A stretch of DNA of 60,481 bases, taken from positions 1 through 60,481 of the forward strand of contig NZ_CALEFV010000051.1 of NCBI RefSeq assembly GCF_937877005.1. The letters are read 5' to 3'. The DNA is from an uncultured Fibrobacter sp. Lineage in GTDB: Bacteria; Fibrobacterota; Fibrobacteria; Fibrobacterales; Fibrobacteraceae. This document shows positions 1 to 8,110 of the stretch, piece by piece. The translations under genes and the position numbers were made by a program. The notes beneath the pieces are model-generated. The model searched no databases and had not been told where the DNA came from. It saw only the letters and a program-made list of their open reading frames with translations. The stretch's first letter is position 1. Each line of letters opens with the position of its first letter.

Positions 1-855
1 GTTGTAATCGAAGGCGCGCACGTTCAGCGCGGCGAAGATTTCGTTCAAGGCGTTCTCAGCGTAGCATTTGTCCTTGCCGTCGGAGATGAAATGTACAACT
101 TTGCCTACCCATGCGCTGGCCGTGGCTTTCTGGAGTTTGTAGAAGGGCTGGAAGGCGTAGCAGTCGGCATCAAAGATCTTGACGGATACCTCAAGCACGC
201 GGCCGTCTTTCACGCGGCCCTTGAAGTCCTTGCCGCACGGTTCCTTGACGCTGTCCACATATTTCTTGATGGCGGGGCTGAAGTCCTTCGGCAGGTTTGC
301 ATCTTCCATGAACTTGGTCTTGACTTCTTCCCAGCTAATGTTCAGCGCTTCGGCGCTGCGGTCGACCTTGGCGAGGTAGCTGTGCTTCAGCTTCGGATGC
401 GGATACAGCGTAAAGCTAATTGTTTCGCCTTCCTTACCGGGCGCCTGTCTGCGGTGGCACATCTCGTAGACCTTTCCGGTTTCAAGCTCGTGGACTTCCC
501 AGTCTTCGTCGCCAATCTTGTGCAGAATGCCGCGCTTTACGCGGGTCTCGGTAGACTTGTCGTTCTGCCGGCGACTACGGGCGCCAGGTCGGCGGTTATC
601 TTCGGGATACTGTTCTGCGATTTTCTTAATGCGCTTTTCGCGCTTTTCCTCGACCGGTTCTCCGTCGCCGAGTTGGTATTCCTTGTGGCTGGTACGCTTC
701 AGCAAGCCTTGTTCCACCATGTCGGCGAGCATCTGCTTGAATGCCATTTTCTGTTTTTTAGGAAGTCCAAGTGCGCTGCGCAGGCGGCTACCGACCATGG
801 GTTCGTCGCGGAGAATTGCGATAATCTGGTCTTCGCTAGGTAAGTTATGAGCCAT
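1..855 (-). CDS. Partial protein with N-terminal winged-helix-like region
   Basis: The gene runs off the left edge, so only the first 285 residues are visible. The start is well supported: an AGGAGG-type ribosome site sits about 6 bases before the ATG, and the plsC stop lies one base upstream, which suggests coupling. The first 55 or so residues look like a small helix-turn-helix or winged-helix fold (DQIIAILRDEPMVG then a basic recognition-like helix). A charged Lys/Arg/Glu-rich linker follows at about residues 65-105, and then a mixed alpha/beta region. This layout recalls the N-terminus of RNase R-type exoribonucleases, but the catalytic RNB motifs would lie outside the window and I cannot confirm the family. 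The call is an inference from architecture only. Confidence 0.6.
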   Translation of the reverse strand, partial: MAHNLPSEDQIIAILRDEPMVGSRLRSALGLPKKQKMAFKQMLADMVEQGLLKRTSHKEYQLGDGEPVEEKREKRIKKIAEQYPEDNRRPGARSRRQNDKSTETRVKRGILHKIGDEDWEVHELETGKVYEMCHRRQAPGKEGETISFTLYPHPKLKHSYLAKVDRSAEALNISWEEVKTKFMEDANLPKDFSPAIKKYVDSVKEPCGKDFKGRVKDGRVLEVSVKIFDADCYAFQPFYKLQKATASAWVGKVVHFISDGKDKCYAENALNEIFAALNVRAFDYN

Positions 856-856
856 T

Positions 857-1600
857 CTATGCCTCCTTGGATGCTTCGGCGTTTTCGGCCTGCTTGTAGG
901 GCAACGCGGATTCGATCATGTCATGGATCTCGTTGCGCAAATCGTTCATAGTCTTTTCGGCGTAACTTTCGGGAGTCTGTAGCGGGTGCACCACAATTTT
1001 CACCACGCCCGGAGTCTGCGCCCACTTTACCTTGGAAAGTCGTTTACCTGTATCTACCAATGTAATCGGTAAAAGGGGAAATAGGTTATCTTTTGCCATT
1101 CTGAATATTCCATTCTGGAATGGTAGCAGGCGACCATCGGTGCTGCGGTGGCCTTCGGGGAACACGGTGATGGTGTAGTTATGTTCAAGTCTGTCTTTGA
1201 CGAGCTTGCCCATTCCAGCGTTCTTGCGCGGGTCCTTGTGATTTACGGGAATGCAACCGACCTTTGTCAGCACCCAGCCAAACAGGGGAATATTCCAGAG
1301 TTCGCCCTTTGCAATAAACGCGGTGATTGCGATCGAGGGCCATAGCACGTTGATGTCCAGGAAACTTTGGTGGTTAGCTACGATGACGAATCGCTTGTCG
1401 CTTGGAATGTTCTCCTGGCCCACAATTTCGAGCTTGATGCCGAAAATCCTGAAAACGGCCCTGAAGAAGGAGGCGCACACACGGGTGCATTCTTGCCACT
1501 GTCCGAGCAGGCCTCCCCTAAAGAGCATGTAGGGGATTCCGATGAAACAGAGCGAAATGCCGATAGTCAGGTAGTATAGAATTGCGCGAATGAATGCCAT
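857..1600 (-). CDS. plsC: 1-acyl-sn-glycerol-3-phosphate acyltransferase (PlsC family)
   Basis: This is a phospholipid-synthesis acyltransferase that would transfer an acyl chain to lysophosphatidic acid at the inner membrane. It has 247 residues, normal for PlsC. A hydrophobic N-terminal segment lies at about residues 7-32. The catalytic HX4D motif is visible as NHQSFLD (His77, Asp82), and the substrate-binding block FPEGHRS follows at about residues 145-151. A longer reading frame extends upstream into pyrC. The ATG at 1,598-1,600 is preferred because AAGGA lies just before it and the extension has no family similarity. It follows pyrC after 31 bases and precedes the partial gene by one base, so co-transcription is likely. 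Confidence 0.9.
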   Translation of the reverse strand: MAFIRAILYYLTIGISLCFIGIPYMLFRGGLLGQWQECTRVCASFFRAVFRIFGIKLEIVGQENIPSDKRFVIVANHQSFLDINVLWPSIAITAFIAKGELWNIPLFGWVLTKVGCIPVNHKDPRKNAGMGKLVKDRLEHNYTITVFPEGHRSTDGRLLPFQNGIFRMAKDNLFPLLPITLVDTGKRLSKVKWAQTPGVVKIVVHPLQTPESYAEKTMNDLRNEIHDMIESALPYKQAENAEASKEA

Positions 1601-1631
1601 AGTAATCCTTGCGACGGTTGAATATACAGAA

Positions 1632-2636
1632 TTAGACCTTGATTTTCCAGTCGAGGGTCTGGCCTGCGGCAAGCGGAACGACTCCGTTAACAATGTTGGG
1701 CACGACCCATGATTCCTTGACCACTTCTATCTGCTGGGTGGTGCGCGGAAGCCCGTAGAAATCGGCTCCGAAACCTGCGATGAAGTTCGAAAGTTTGTCG
1801 AGGTGGCCTGCGCGTTCAAATTCCTGAATGAGTAGCGGAATTGCTACCGGAGCGCTGTAGACGCCCGCCGCACCGCACGGACATTCCTTTTTGCTCAGCT
1901 GGTGCGGTGCGGAGTCCGTGCCGAGGAAAAACTTTGGATTGCCGCTGAAGGCGGCTTCGCGGATGGCGGCACGATCTTCAGGCCGTTTCGGCAGCGGCTT
2001 GCAGAAATGGTGCGGCCTGAGGGCGTCTCCGACGATATCGTCGAGGGTCATCATCAGGTGATGTACCGTGAAGGTTGCTGCTACGTTGGCAGGAAGTCTC
2101 TTGACAGCCTCGACGGACTTGGCGGAACTCAGGTGCTCAAAGACAATCTTCAGCTTCGGAAACTTTGCCGACAAGGTCTCGACGCGCCTAATGAAGGCGG
2201 GTTCGCGGTCCAGGCAGAATTCGCCGGGTTCCTCGCCGTGCACGCAGAGTATGAGTCCGAGTTTTTCCATCATGGCGACTACGGGGAAGATTCCCTCGAA
2301 ATCACTGATGCCATCTGCGCTATTCGTGGTGACACCTGCGGGATAGTACTTACCGGCGACGACGCCCACGGCCATCATGTCCTTCAGGTCCTGTTCCGTG
2401 TAGTTTGGGTTCAGCTTGAATGTCATGAGAGGCACGAAGTCGGGACGCACGCTCCTGGCGGCATCGAGAATTTGAGCCTTGTAATCGGCAATCGCCTTTG
2501 CGCTTGTCATCGCGGGAACGGTGTTCGGCATAATAATCGCGCGGCCGAATTGCTGCACGAGATCGCGAACGTATCCGGGCATCAGTTCGCCCTGACGGAG
2601 GTGGGCATGAAAATCGTCTGGTAAGGGAAGTAGCAT
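1632..2636 (-). CDS. pyrC: Dihydroorotase (class II, PyrC)
   Basis: Catalyses ring closure of N-carbamoyl-L-aspartate to dihydroorotate in pyrimidine synthesis. The 334-residue length fits the E. coli-type enzyme. The metal-binding HxH is seen in PDDFHAHLRQG near residue 9. The carbamylated lysine is in GKYYPAGVTTNS (about residue 95). Further ligand histidines are in CVHGE and FEHLSS, and the catalytic aspartate is in FLGTDSAPH. The C-terminal part has the usual CPCGAAGVYSAP segment. The start directly precedes the conserved PDDFHAH block, leaving no room for a later start. The upstream 107 bases hold an imperfect inverted repeat and separate it from the mla genes. Confidence 0.95.
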   Translation of the reverse strand: MLLPLPDDFHAHLRQGELMPGYVRDLVQQFGRAIIMPNTVPAMTSAKAIADYKAQILDAARSVRPDFVPLMTFKLNPNYTEQDLKDMMAVGVVAGKYYPAGVTTNSADGISDFEGIFPVVAMMEKLGLILCVHGEEPGEFCLDREPAFIRRVETLSAKFPKLKIVFEHLSSAKSVEAVKRLPANVAATFTVHHLMMTLDDIVGDALRPHHFCKPLPKRPEDRAAIREAAFSGNPKFFLGTDSAPHQLSKKECPCGAAGVYSAPVAIPLLIQEFERAGHLDKLSNFIAGFGADFYGLPRTTQQIEVVKESWVVPNIVNGVVPLAAGQTLDWKIKV

Positions 2637-2643
2637 ACCTTTG

Positions 2644-2742
2644 AATGTAGAAAATAGAGTTTAGAAATTAGAACTCAGAATGTGCGATGTGAGATGCGTA
2701 ATGACGAATTTTTCATTTGTCACTTCACATTTCACACTTTCT
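2644..2742. repeat. Imperfect inverted repeat between mlaF and pyrC
   Basis: The non-coding gap between the mlaF stop and the pyrC start starts with GTAGAAA and ends with TTTCTAC. The left arm (GTGCGATGTGAGATGCGTAATGA) resembles the reverse complement of the right arm (CACTTCACATTTCACAC). The whole gap could fold as one long imperfect hairpin around the AATTTTTCATTT centre. It might act as a terminator or processing site for the mla transcript, or be a decayed short interspersed repeat. No clean uridine tract is present. Confidence 0.35.
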
Positions 2743-2743
2743 A

Positions 2744-3559
2744 CTACCCGCTGGTACGCAAATCGCGGAACAGTTCCCTGGAAATGTCGTTGTTCGCGTT
2801 GACCCAATAGTCGAATGGCATGGGTTCTGTCAGCTGTTTCTTGTGCAGGAAACAGATGTTGCAGTCCAGTTCCTTGGACATCACCAGGTCGTGAGTCACG
2901 ATGATGATGGTCGTCTTGAACAGCATTCGCATGTTGTCGATCAGCGGAAGCAGGTTGCGACGGTTGTAGTTGTCAAGACCGGCCGTAGGTTCGTCCATCA
3001 GCAAAAGCTTCGGGTCCATGGCCCAGCTGCGGGCAATTGCCACACGCTTCTGCATGCCCATGCTGAGCATGTGCGGAAACAGGTCCGCTTCTTCGCGTAC
3101 GCGCATGAGGTCCATGGCCATGTTGATCTTTTCGTCGATTTCTGCCGGCGTGCCCATCTTATGGTATCGTAGGGGCAGGGCGATGTTGTCGCGGACCTTG
3201 AGATTTGAAATCAGCGCTCCGTTCTGAAACACCATTCCGACCTGGCGCTTGGCCACTTCGAGTGCAGTCAATCTTTCAGGTGGAATATATTCCCCGAAGT
3301 AGTAGAGGTTTCCGCGGGTAGGACGGATCAGTCCAGCGATGATTCGGAGAATTGCGCTCTTGCCCTGGCCGGACGGACCTCCGATGCAGATGGTTTCGCC
3401 CTTCTTGACAATCAGATTCGCCCCGGCAATCAGTTCCTTTTGCGGGTCGTAGTCGTCGGGCCTGAAGAAACCCAGTGTTCTCGGCGTCGAGAAAGCCGTC
3501 CCTGCGATGTCGCGATACGCAAGGTGAACATCTTCCATCTTTAAGGCTTCGTCTAGCAT
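2744..3559 (-). CDS. mlaF: ABC transporter ATP-binding protein, MlaF-like
   Basis: ATPase partner of the MlaE-type permease encoded just upstream; the pair would drive retrograde lipid transport between outer and inner membrane. All ABC landmarks are visible: Walker A GPSGQGKS near residue 92, a Q-loop in VFQNG, the variant signature LSMGMQKR, Walker B LLLMDEPTAGLD, and the switch histidine in VTHD. A longer frame runs upstream into the permease gene. The ATG at 3,557-3,559 is chosen because it shares one base with the permease stop (TAATG), a typical coupling junction. A second ATG seven codons later is possible. Residues 15-40 contain an insertion (FFRPDDYDPQ) before the strand leading to Walker A. 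Confidence 0.88.
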   Translation of the reverse strand: MLDEALKMEDVHLAYRDIAGTAFSTPRTLGFFRPDDYDPQKELIAGANLIVKKGETICIGGPSGQGKSAILRIIAGLIRPTRGNLYYFGEYIPPERLTALEVAKRQVGMVFQNGALISNLKVRDNIALPLRYHKMGTPAEIDEKINMAMDLMRVREEADLFPHMLSMGMQKRVAIARSWAMDPKLLLMDEPTAGLDNYNRRNLLPLIDNMRMLFKTTIIIVTHDLVMSKELDCNICFLHKKQLTEPMPFDYWVNANNDISRELFRDLRTSG

Positions 3560-4437
3560 TAGATAATCATCGAAAGGTTGTTCATGTAATCGACAAAATA
3601 GAATAGCGATAAAATCACGTCGGCAATAACGACATACAGGAAGGACTTGATGACGGAACGCGATGTCGCCTTGGGAACTTGGCGCACGTCGCGAGGAATG
3701 TTTAGGGCCTGGTAGCAAGCGTTGGTCGTGATGATGGCTCCGAATACGAGCGGCTTCAGGATGATGAATACGAAGTCGCTCAGCGTGATGGCGTTCAGAA
3801 TTTCGTTACTCAGGTATGTCCAGGTCAGCTGAATGTTGATGATGTTGCCGCTTAGGATAATCGCGCCCTTAGTTACAAGGTAGCCTGCGCAGATGGCACT
3901 TACACTAAAGAAAATGTTCATGATGAACATGGCGATGCAACCGCCGATGAGTCCCGGCATGACTAGGTATCGGATCGGGTCGACTCCCATGCTGGCGAGA
4001 GCGTCCACTTCGGAGTTGATGACCATGCTTCCGATATAGGTCGTGAGCGAAGATCCGCTACGGCCAGCAATGAGGAATGCCGTGAGAATGGGACCCAGCT
4101 CGCGGATGATCACGACGACGATGAGGCTTCCGATGATGTCCGAGAAACCCATCTTGCCCATCATGGTTATGACTTCGATAATGACGATTGTTCCGAACAG
4201 GGTTGCAACGACAAAGAGAATGGGAAAAATCTCGACACCCGTAAAGAAAGTCTGCAGGATAATGTTTCGGGAGTCCGTCTTGAAACTGCGGCTGCTTGAG
4301 AATAGACTGGCGATGGCCTTGATGAACAGTGCGATGAGCTGTCCCCATGTACGGTTCAATATGAAAAGGCCAAGCGAGTGGAACATCCTCGCCGGAAGCG
4401 TCAGCCTTTGCCAGTTTCTATAGCTCTTCTTTTCCAT
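3559..4437 (-). CDS. mlaE: MlaE-family lipid ABC transporter permease
   Basis: Integral inner-membrane permease of the Mla/DUF140 family (292 residues). Several hydrophobic helices are evident from about residue 60 onward. The family hallmark is RELGPILTAFLIAGRSGSS near residues 112-130, followed by INSEVDALASMGVDPIRYLV. An amphipathic N-terminal helix precedes the membrane region, as in other MlaE proteins. Its first 20 bases overlap the end of engB, and it hands over to the ATPase gene through a TAATG overlap. No MlaD-type substrate-binding gene is next to the pair here, so the rest of the system must be elsewhere. Confidence 0.9.
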   Translation of the reverse strand: MEKKSYRNWQRLTLPARMFHSLGLFILNRTWGQLIALFIKAIASLFSSSRSFKTDSRNIILQTFFTGVEIFPILFVVATLFGTIVIIEVITMMGKMGFSDIIGSLIVVVIIRELGPILTAFLIAGRSGSSLTTYIGSMVINSEVDALASMGVDPIRYLVMPGLIGGCIAMFIMNIFFSVSAICAGYLVTKGAIILSGNIINIQLTWTYLSNEILNAITLSDFVFIILKPLVFGAIITTNACYQALNIPRDVRQVPKATSRSVIKSFLYVVIADVILSLFYFVDYMNNLSMII

Positions 4438-5089
4438 TCACCTGTCCCACGGTTCCTGCCGTACCCAAGGCTTCCAGAAGGTTTTCCCATAAGTGATCGA
4501 GGCCGACCTTCTTGAAAGAGCTCACGCACAGCGGATTCGAATCCAGCCCGAACTTCTCGCGGATGGAGCGGAGTCCCTTCGCCAGTTCCGACTGGTTTAC
4601 CTTGTCGCGCTTGCTTGCGACAATCAGCACGGGGCAACCCGAGGCGCGGATGTTCTCGACCGTTTCGATGTCGATCGCGTGTCCGCCGTGGCGGATGTCC
4701 ACCAGATAAACGAGTCCTTTCAGGTCCTTGCATTTTTCCACGTATTCGCGGATAAAGTCCGCCATCTGGTCTCGTTTGCTGTTACTGACCTTCGCAAAGC
4801 CTACACCTGGTAAATCTACAAGAAAAAAACTCCCGTTGATTTTGAAAAAGTTTAATTCGCGGGTTTTTCCGGGGGTTCTTCCCACTTTAACGAGGTCCTT
4901 GCGGCCTAGAAGGGCGTTCATGAGCGAGGATTTGCCCACATTGGAGCGCCCGAGGAAGGCTATTTGCGGGAGCCGCTCTTCGGGAAGGTGTCTGAGGCTT
5001 GTCGCTCCTTTGACAAATTCTGCCGAAATGATCTTGAATCCGCCAACGACGACTGGAGCGTGATGAGGCTTGTTTTGCTTTTCGATCAT
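4418..5089 (-). CDS. engB: Ribosome biogenesis GTPase EngB (YsxC/YihA)
   Basis: Small essential-type GTPase of 223 residues that assists large ribosomal subunit assembly. G1 is GRSNVGKSS near residues 47-55, the switch I threonine is in GRTPGKT, and G3 is DLPGVG. G4 appears as ASKRDK, a variant of the usual TKxD. G5 is in the CVSSF segment. It starts inside the recR stop (ATGA four-base overlap), and its 3' end overlaps mlaE, so the three genes are expected on one transcript. The pairing with recR is unremarkable functionally but gives firm operon evidence. Confidence 0.93.
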   Translation of the reverse strand: MIEKQNKPHHAPVVVGGFKIISAEFVKGATSLRHLPEERLPQIAFLGRSNVGKSSLMNALLGRKDLVKVGRTPGKTRELNFFKINGSFFLVDLPGVGFAKVSNSKRDQMADFIREYVEKCKDLKGLVYLVDIRHGGHAIDIETVENIRASGCPVLIVASKRDKVNQSELAKGLRSIREKFGLDSNPLCVSSFKKVGLDHLWENLLEALGTAGTVGQVNGKEEL

Positions 5090-5682
5090 AAGCTGACTCT
5101 CCCTTCGAAGGCGCGGAGCATGGTGACTTCGTCTACAAATTCAAGATCCGAACCCATCGGGATGCCACGAGCAAGTCGTGTGCGCTTCACGCTAGTTCCC
5201 TGCAACATGCGGTCGAGCATAAGTGCCGTGCTGTCGGCTTCGGGGCTTGAACCGAGTGCGAGAATGAGTTCTTCGATATTTTCCGTCTTGATGCGCTGCA
5301 CGAGTTCGGACAGATGCAGATGCTCGGGACCGATTCCGTCGAGGGGAGAAAGGACTCCGCCCAGCACGAAGTACTGACCTCGGTAAATGCCCGAGCGCTC
5401 GAAGGGCACGATGTCCGAACTCTTCTCGACGACGCAGATTGACTTCGCGTCGGACCTTGTTCTGCAGATGGGGCAGAGGTCCTCGTCGGTGAAGGCATGG
5501 CAGCGCGCACAGGGATGGACCCTGACCGATGCGTTTATCAGATTTTCCGCAAAGCGCTGGACATCGTCTTTCCGACATGTCAGTATGTGATAGGCGAGGC
5601 GCCGGGCGGTCTTCTGTCCGATACCTGGCAGCGAGGCGAATTCACCTATCAGTGCTTCGAGACTTTGCGGCTCAATGTTCAT
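5086..5682 (-). CDS. recR: Recombination protein RecR
   Basis: Ring-forming DNA-binding protein of the RecFOR gap-repair pathway. It has 198 residues, standard length. Order of parts: helix-hairpin-helix (LPGIGQKTARRLAYHIL, residues 18-34), a zinc finger (CARCHAF then CPICRT, about residues 57-73), and a Toprim domain containing VVEKSSDI and ALGSSPEADSTA. The C-terminal Walker-like segment with LARGIPMGSDLEFVDE is typical. It begins 11 bases before the end of the EAL/HDOD gene, and its stop overlaps the engB start. Confidence 0.95.
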   Translation of the reverse strand: MNIEPQSLEALIGEFASLPGIGQKTARRLAYHILTCRKDDVQRFAENLINASVRVHPCARCHAFTDEDLCPICRTRSDAKSICVVEKSSDIVPFERSGIYRGQYFVLGGVLSPLDGIGPEHLHLSELVQRIKTENIEELILALGSSPEADSTALMLDRMLQGTSVKRTRLARGIPMGSDLEFVDEVTMLRAFEGRVSL

Positions 5683-6907
5683 TGGCGAAACTGTATGATT
5701 CGTTGATGCAGAGCTTGAGTTGAGCGAAGTTCAGTCCGAGGTCCGTCAGGCAAATGCGTATCGATTCGCGGTCATCGAGTTCGACGGCATCGGCAAGTCG
5801 CAGCAGGTTGCCGAGGCGTCCGCTGCGGTTCAGCAGGGCGTCCTGCATTTCGTCGTCGGCAGGGGCGTCGGGCAAGATTGTTTCGAGCGGTGCACGTACC
5901 AGGGCGTCCATGCGGCTGATGAGCCCCACCATGAAAGCCTTTGCGCAAAAATCGCTGTCTTCGTTGTCGATTGTGCGGGCGAGGCTCTCGAGGAATTTGG
6001 CTCGGTGGCTTGCATTCTGGAACAGGGGAGACGCCTGTGGCGTCATGCCGAGTTCTGGGCGCGCGTAAAGCATGAGCATCAACCATTCCTGGATGCGCTG
6101 GATGCCGATCCAGACGATGGCGTCCTTGACCGTCCTGATGGTTCCGTGGCGAGTCAGTGCGTCGGAATTCACGAAACGTAGCAGGTTTTCGGAAAGGTCC
6201 GGGTTCCTGTCCAGGAATTCGCAGAGGTCCTCGAGGTTCGGCTTGGACTTGAGACGGAGAAGCAGCTGCAGGATAGTCGCCGAAGTGGCGTCAATCTTCT
6301 TGCCTGTCACGAGTTCGGGCTTGGCAAAGAAGAATCCCTGGAAGTAGTCGTAGCCCGCTTCCTCGCAGCGCTTGAAAGTCGCCTCGTCCTCTACTTTTTC
6401 GGCGAGCAGGCGAATACCCTTCTGCTTGAAGAAGGTGGCGGCCTTCGTCATGGAGTCGAGCGAGTTGTCCACCACGTCCATCTTGATGTAGGACACGTAG
6501 GGAAACAGAGGCTCGAAACGCTTGATGAATTCGTCATTGAAGATGAAGTCGTCGATTGCAAGCTCAAAGCCTAGCGAACGATAACGCTGTACCGATTTCA
6601 CGATGGCGTCATCCACCAGGACATCCTCGAGAACTTCGAGAACGAAATACTTCGGGTTCAGAAGTCCAAACAGGTTGTCGAGCAGCATGTTTCGGCTACA
6701 GTTCACGAAGGCCTTGTTCTTGCCGATCAGACGCTGGATGCCGATATTGTTCAGGACATTTTCGAGTACCTGCGCTGTAGCGAGGACATCGCTCGCTATG
6801 ACGGCGATATCGCTTTCAGGCGAGTCGCGGAACAAAAGTTCGTAGGCGTAGATTTTGCCTTCGCGATCGAGGATGGGCTGGCGTGCTAGATAGGCGAGAG
6901 AATGCAT
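5672..6907 (-). CDS. EAL-HDOD signal transduction protein
   Basis: A 411-residue cytoplasmic protein combining an EAL domain (residues about 5-200) with an HDOD domain (about 205-400), the YuxH-like arrangement. Several residues used for cyclic-di-GMP hydrolysis seem to be present: YELLFR (the ExLxR site), FVNCS, VLEVLED, AIDDF, YIKMD, AEKVED and QGFFF. However, the DDFG loop is replaced by DDFIFND, so activity is uncertain. HDOD domains are catalytically inactive HD relatives that usually mediate protein contacts. It lies three bases after hisG and overlaps recR, an odd place for a signalling gene in a biosynthetic operon. Output and partner are unknown. Confidence 0.85.
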   Translation of the reverse strand: MHSLAYLARQPILDREGKIYAYELLFRDSPESDIAVIASDVLATAQVLENVLNNIGIQRLIGKNKAFVNCSRNMLLDNLFGLLNPKYFVLEVLEDVLVDDAIVKSVQRYRSLGFELAIDDFIFNDEFIKRFEPLFPYVSYIKMDVVDNSLDSMTKAATFFKQKGIRLLAEKVEDEATFKRCEEAGYDYFQGFFFAKPELVTGKKIDATSATILQLLLRLKSKPNLEDLCEFLDRNPDLSENLLRFVNSDALTRHGTIRTVKDAIVWIGIQRIQEWLMLMLYARPELGMTPQASPLFQNASHRAKFLESLARTIDNEDSDFCAKAFMVGLISRMDALVRAPLETILPDAPADDEMQDALLNRSGRLGNLLRLADAVELDDRESIRICLTDLGLNFAQLKLCINESYSFANEH

Positions 6908-6910
6908 GCG

Positions 6911-7750
6911 TTAAATTCTTGCGCTCTTGATACCGAACAGGAGAATGCTCCTTGCACCGGCATCCCAGAGCTTGTCCATGATGGAGTTCGCCTCTTCTTG
7001 TGGAACCATGGCCTTTACGGAGTACCATTCGCGGCCGTGCAGCTTGGTCACGGTCGGGGCATCGAGACCCGGCGTGAGCTCGCAAGCCTTGGCCAGGAGC
7101 TCGGCGGGGCAGTCGTATTCGATCATCATGTACGACTGGGCGACAAGCTTGCCTTCGATGCGACGGATGAGCGTGTGGACTTCTTCGAGTTCGGTCTTCT
7201 GAGGGTTGCAGAAGAGGGCTGCGTTGCTGCGGAAGAGCGGTTCGCCCACGATGCGGAGTCCGGCCTGCTTAAGGGTCGTTCCCGTTTCGACCACGTCGAC
7301 GATCGCATCTGCCACGCCGAGGCTCACGGAAATTTCGACGGCGCCTTCGAGCACCACGAAGTTCATGTCCTTTTTGTAGAAACCTTCCACGATGTGCGGG
7401 AAGCTAGTCGCAATGGTCTTGTCCTTGAGCTCGTCGAGCGATTGTACCGGACTTTCGTTCGGCACGGCGGCGCACATCTTGGATGCGCCGAAGGGGAGGT
7501 CCAGGACCTTCACTGCGGGGCTCTTTGCTTCGGCATTGAAGTCAATGCCTGTAATGCCAGCATCGATGATGCCGCGTCCCACGTACATGGGAATATCGCT
7601 CGGACGCAGGAAGAAAAATTCGATGCCGTTCTTGGTGTCGAGCTGTGTTAATGTCTTGTAGGGCTTGGAAGCCTTGTAGCCGCAGGCCTTCAGGAGTTCC
7701 TGGGTGGGCTCAAACAGCATGCCCTTATTGGGGAGAGCGACCTTAATCAT
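6911..7750 (-). CDS. hisG: ATP phosphoribosyltransferase (HisG, long form)
   Basis: First enzyme of histidine synthesis, joining ATP and PRPP. The 279-residue protein begins MIKVALPNKGML, with the start ATG overlapping the hisE stop by four bases (ATGA). A longer upstream frame is therefore rejected. The PRPP-binding signature is DAIVDVVETGTTLKQAGLR near residues 155-173. The last 75 or so residues (from QSYMMIEYD to FGIKSARI) match the ACT-like regulatory domain of the long, histidine-inhibited form, so no separate HisZ is needed. It is co-transcribed with hisE, and the EAL/HDOD gene follows after three bases. Confidence 0.95.
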   Translation of the reverse strand: MIKVALPNKGMLFEPTQELLKACGYKASKPYKTLTQLDTKNGIEFFFLRPSDIPMYVGRGIIDAGITGIDFNAEAKSPAVKVLDLPFGASKMCAAVPNESPVQSLDELKDKTIATSFPHIVEGFYKKDMNFVVLEGAVEISVSLGVADAIVDVVETGTTLKQAGLRIVGEPLFRSNAALFCNPQKTELEEVHTLIRRIEGKLVAQSYMMIEYDCPAELLAKACELTPGLDAPTVTKLHGREWYSVKAMVPQEEANSIMDKLWDAGARSILLFGIKSARI

Positions 7751-8007
7751 AGTTTTGCGTATACTTCTTCGAGGGTTAAACCTTTTTCGGCCATCATCAC
7801 GGCCACATAGTAGAGCACCTGGGAAAGCTCGAGACATTGGGCGTCACGGCTTTCGAAACGGGCAGCCTGCCAACTTTCGGCGGCTTCTTCGACGAGTTTC
7901 TTGCCGATGGCGTGCGGGCCCTTCTTGAAGAGTTCCGTGGTTCCCTTGCCTTCGGGCATTTCTTTTTTGCGCTGGCATGCCAGTGCGTACATTTCTTCAA
8001 ATGTCAT
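7747..8007 (-). CDS. hisE: Phosphoribosyl-ATP pyrophosphatase (HisE)
   Basis: Second step of histidine synthesis, hydrolysing phosphoribosyl-ATP to the AMP form. The 86-residue stand-alone protein is all-alpha like other HisE/MazG-fold enzymes. The metal-binding EEAAE pattern is seen in KKLVEEAAESWQAA (about residues 37-50). A second acidic helix usually carries ExxD; here it reads ECLELSQ-like rather than the textbook form, so this enzyme is slightly divergent. GAGGT lies five bases before the ATG. It is the first gene of the leftward operon, so the promoter must be in the 100-base gap shared with the divergent lipoprotein gene. Confidence 0.88.
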   Translation of the reverse strand: MTFEEMYALACQRKKEMPEGKGTTELFKKGPHAIGKKLVEEAAESWQAARFESRDAQCLELSQVLYYVAVMMAEKGLTLEEVYAKL

Positions 8008-8110
8008 GATAGACCTCGTTATGTTTCTTTACGGTTTAAAAGATAGAAAAGTTGATAGTAGGAAGTAGGAGGCCGGGAGCGGGAAGGGCTCCCCATTTAT
8101 TATATTAGTG

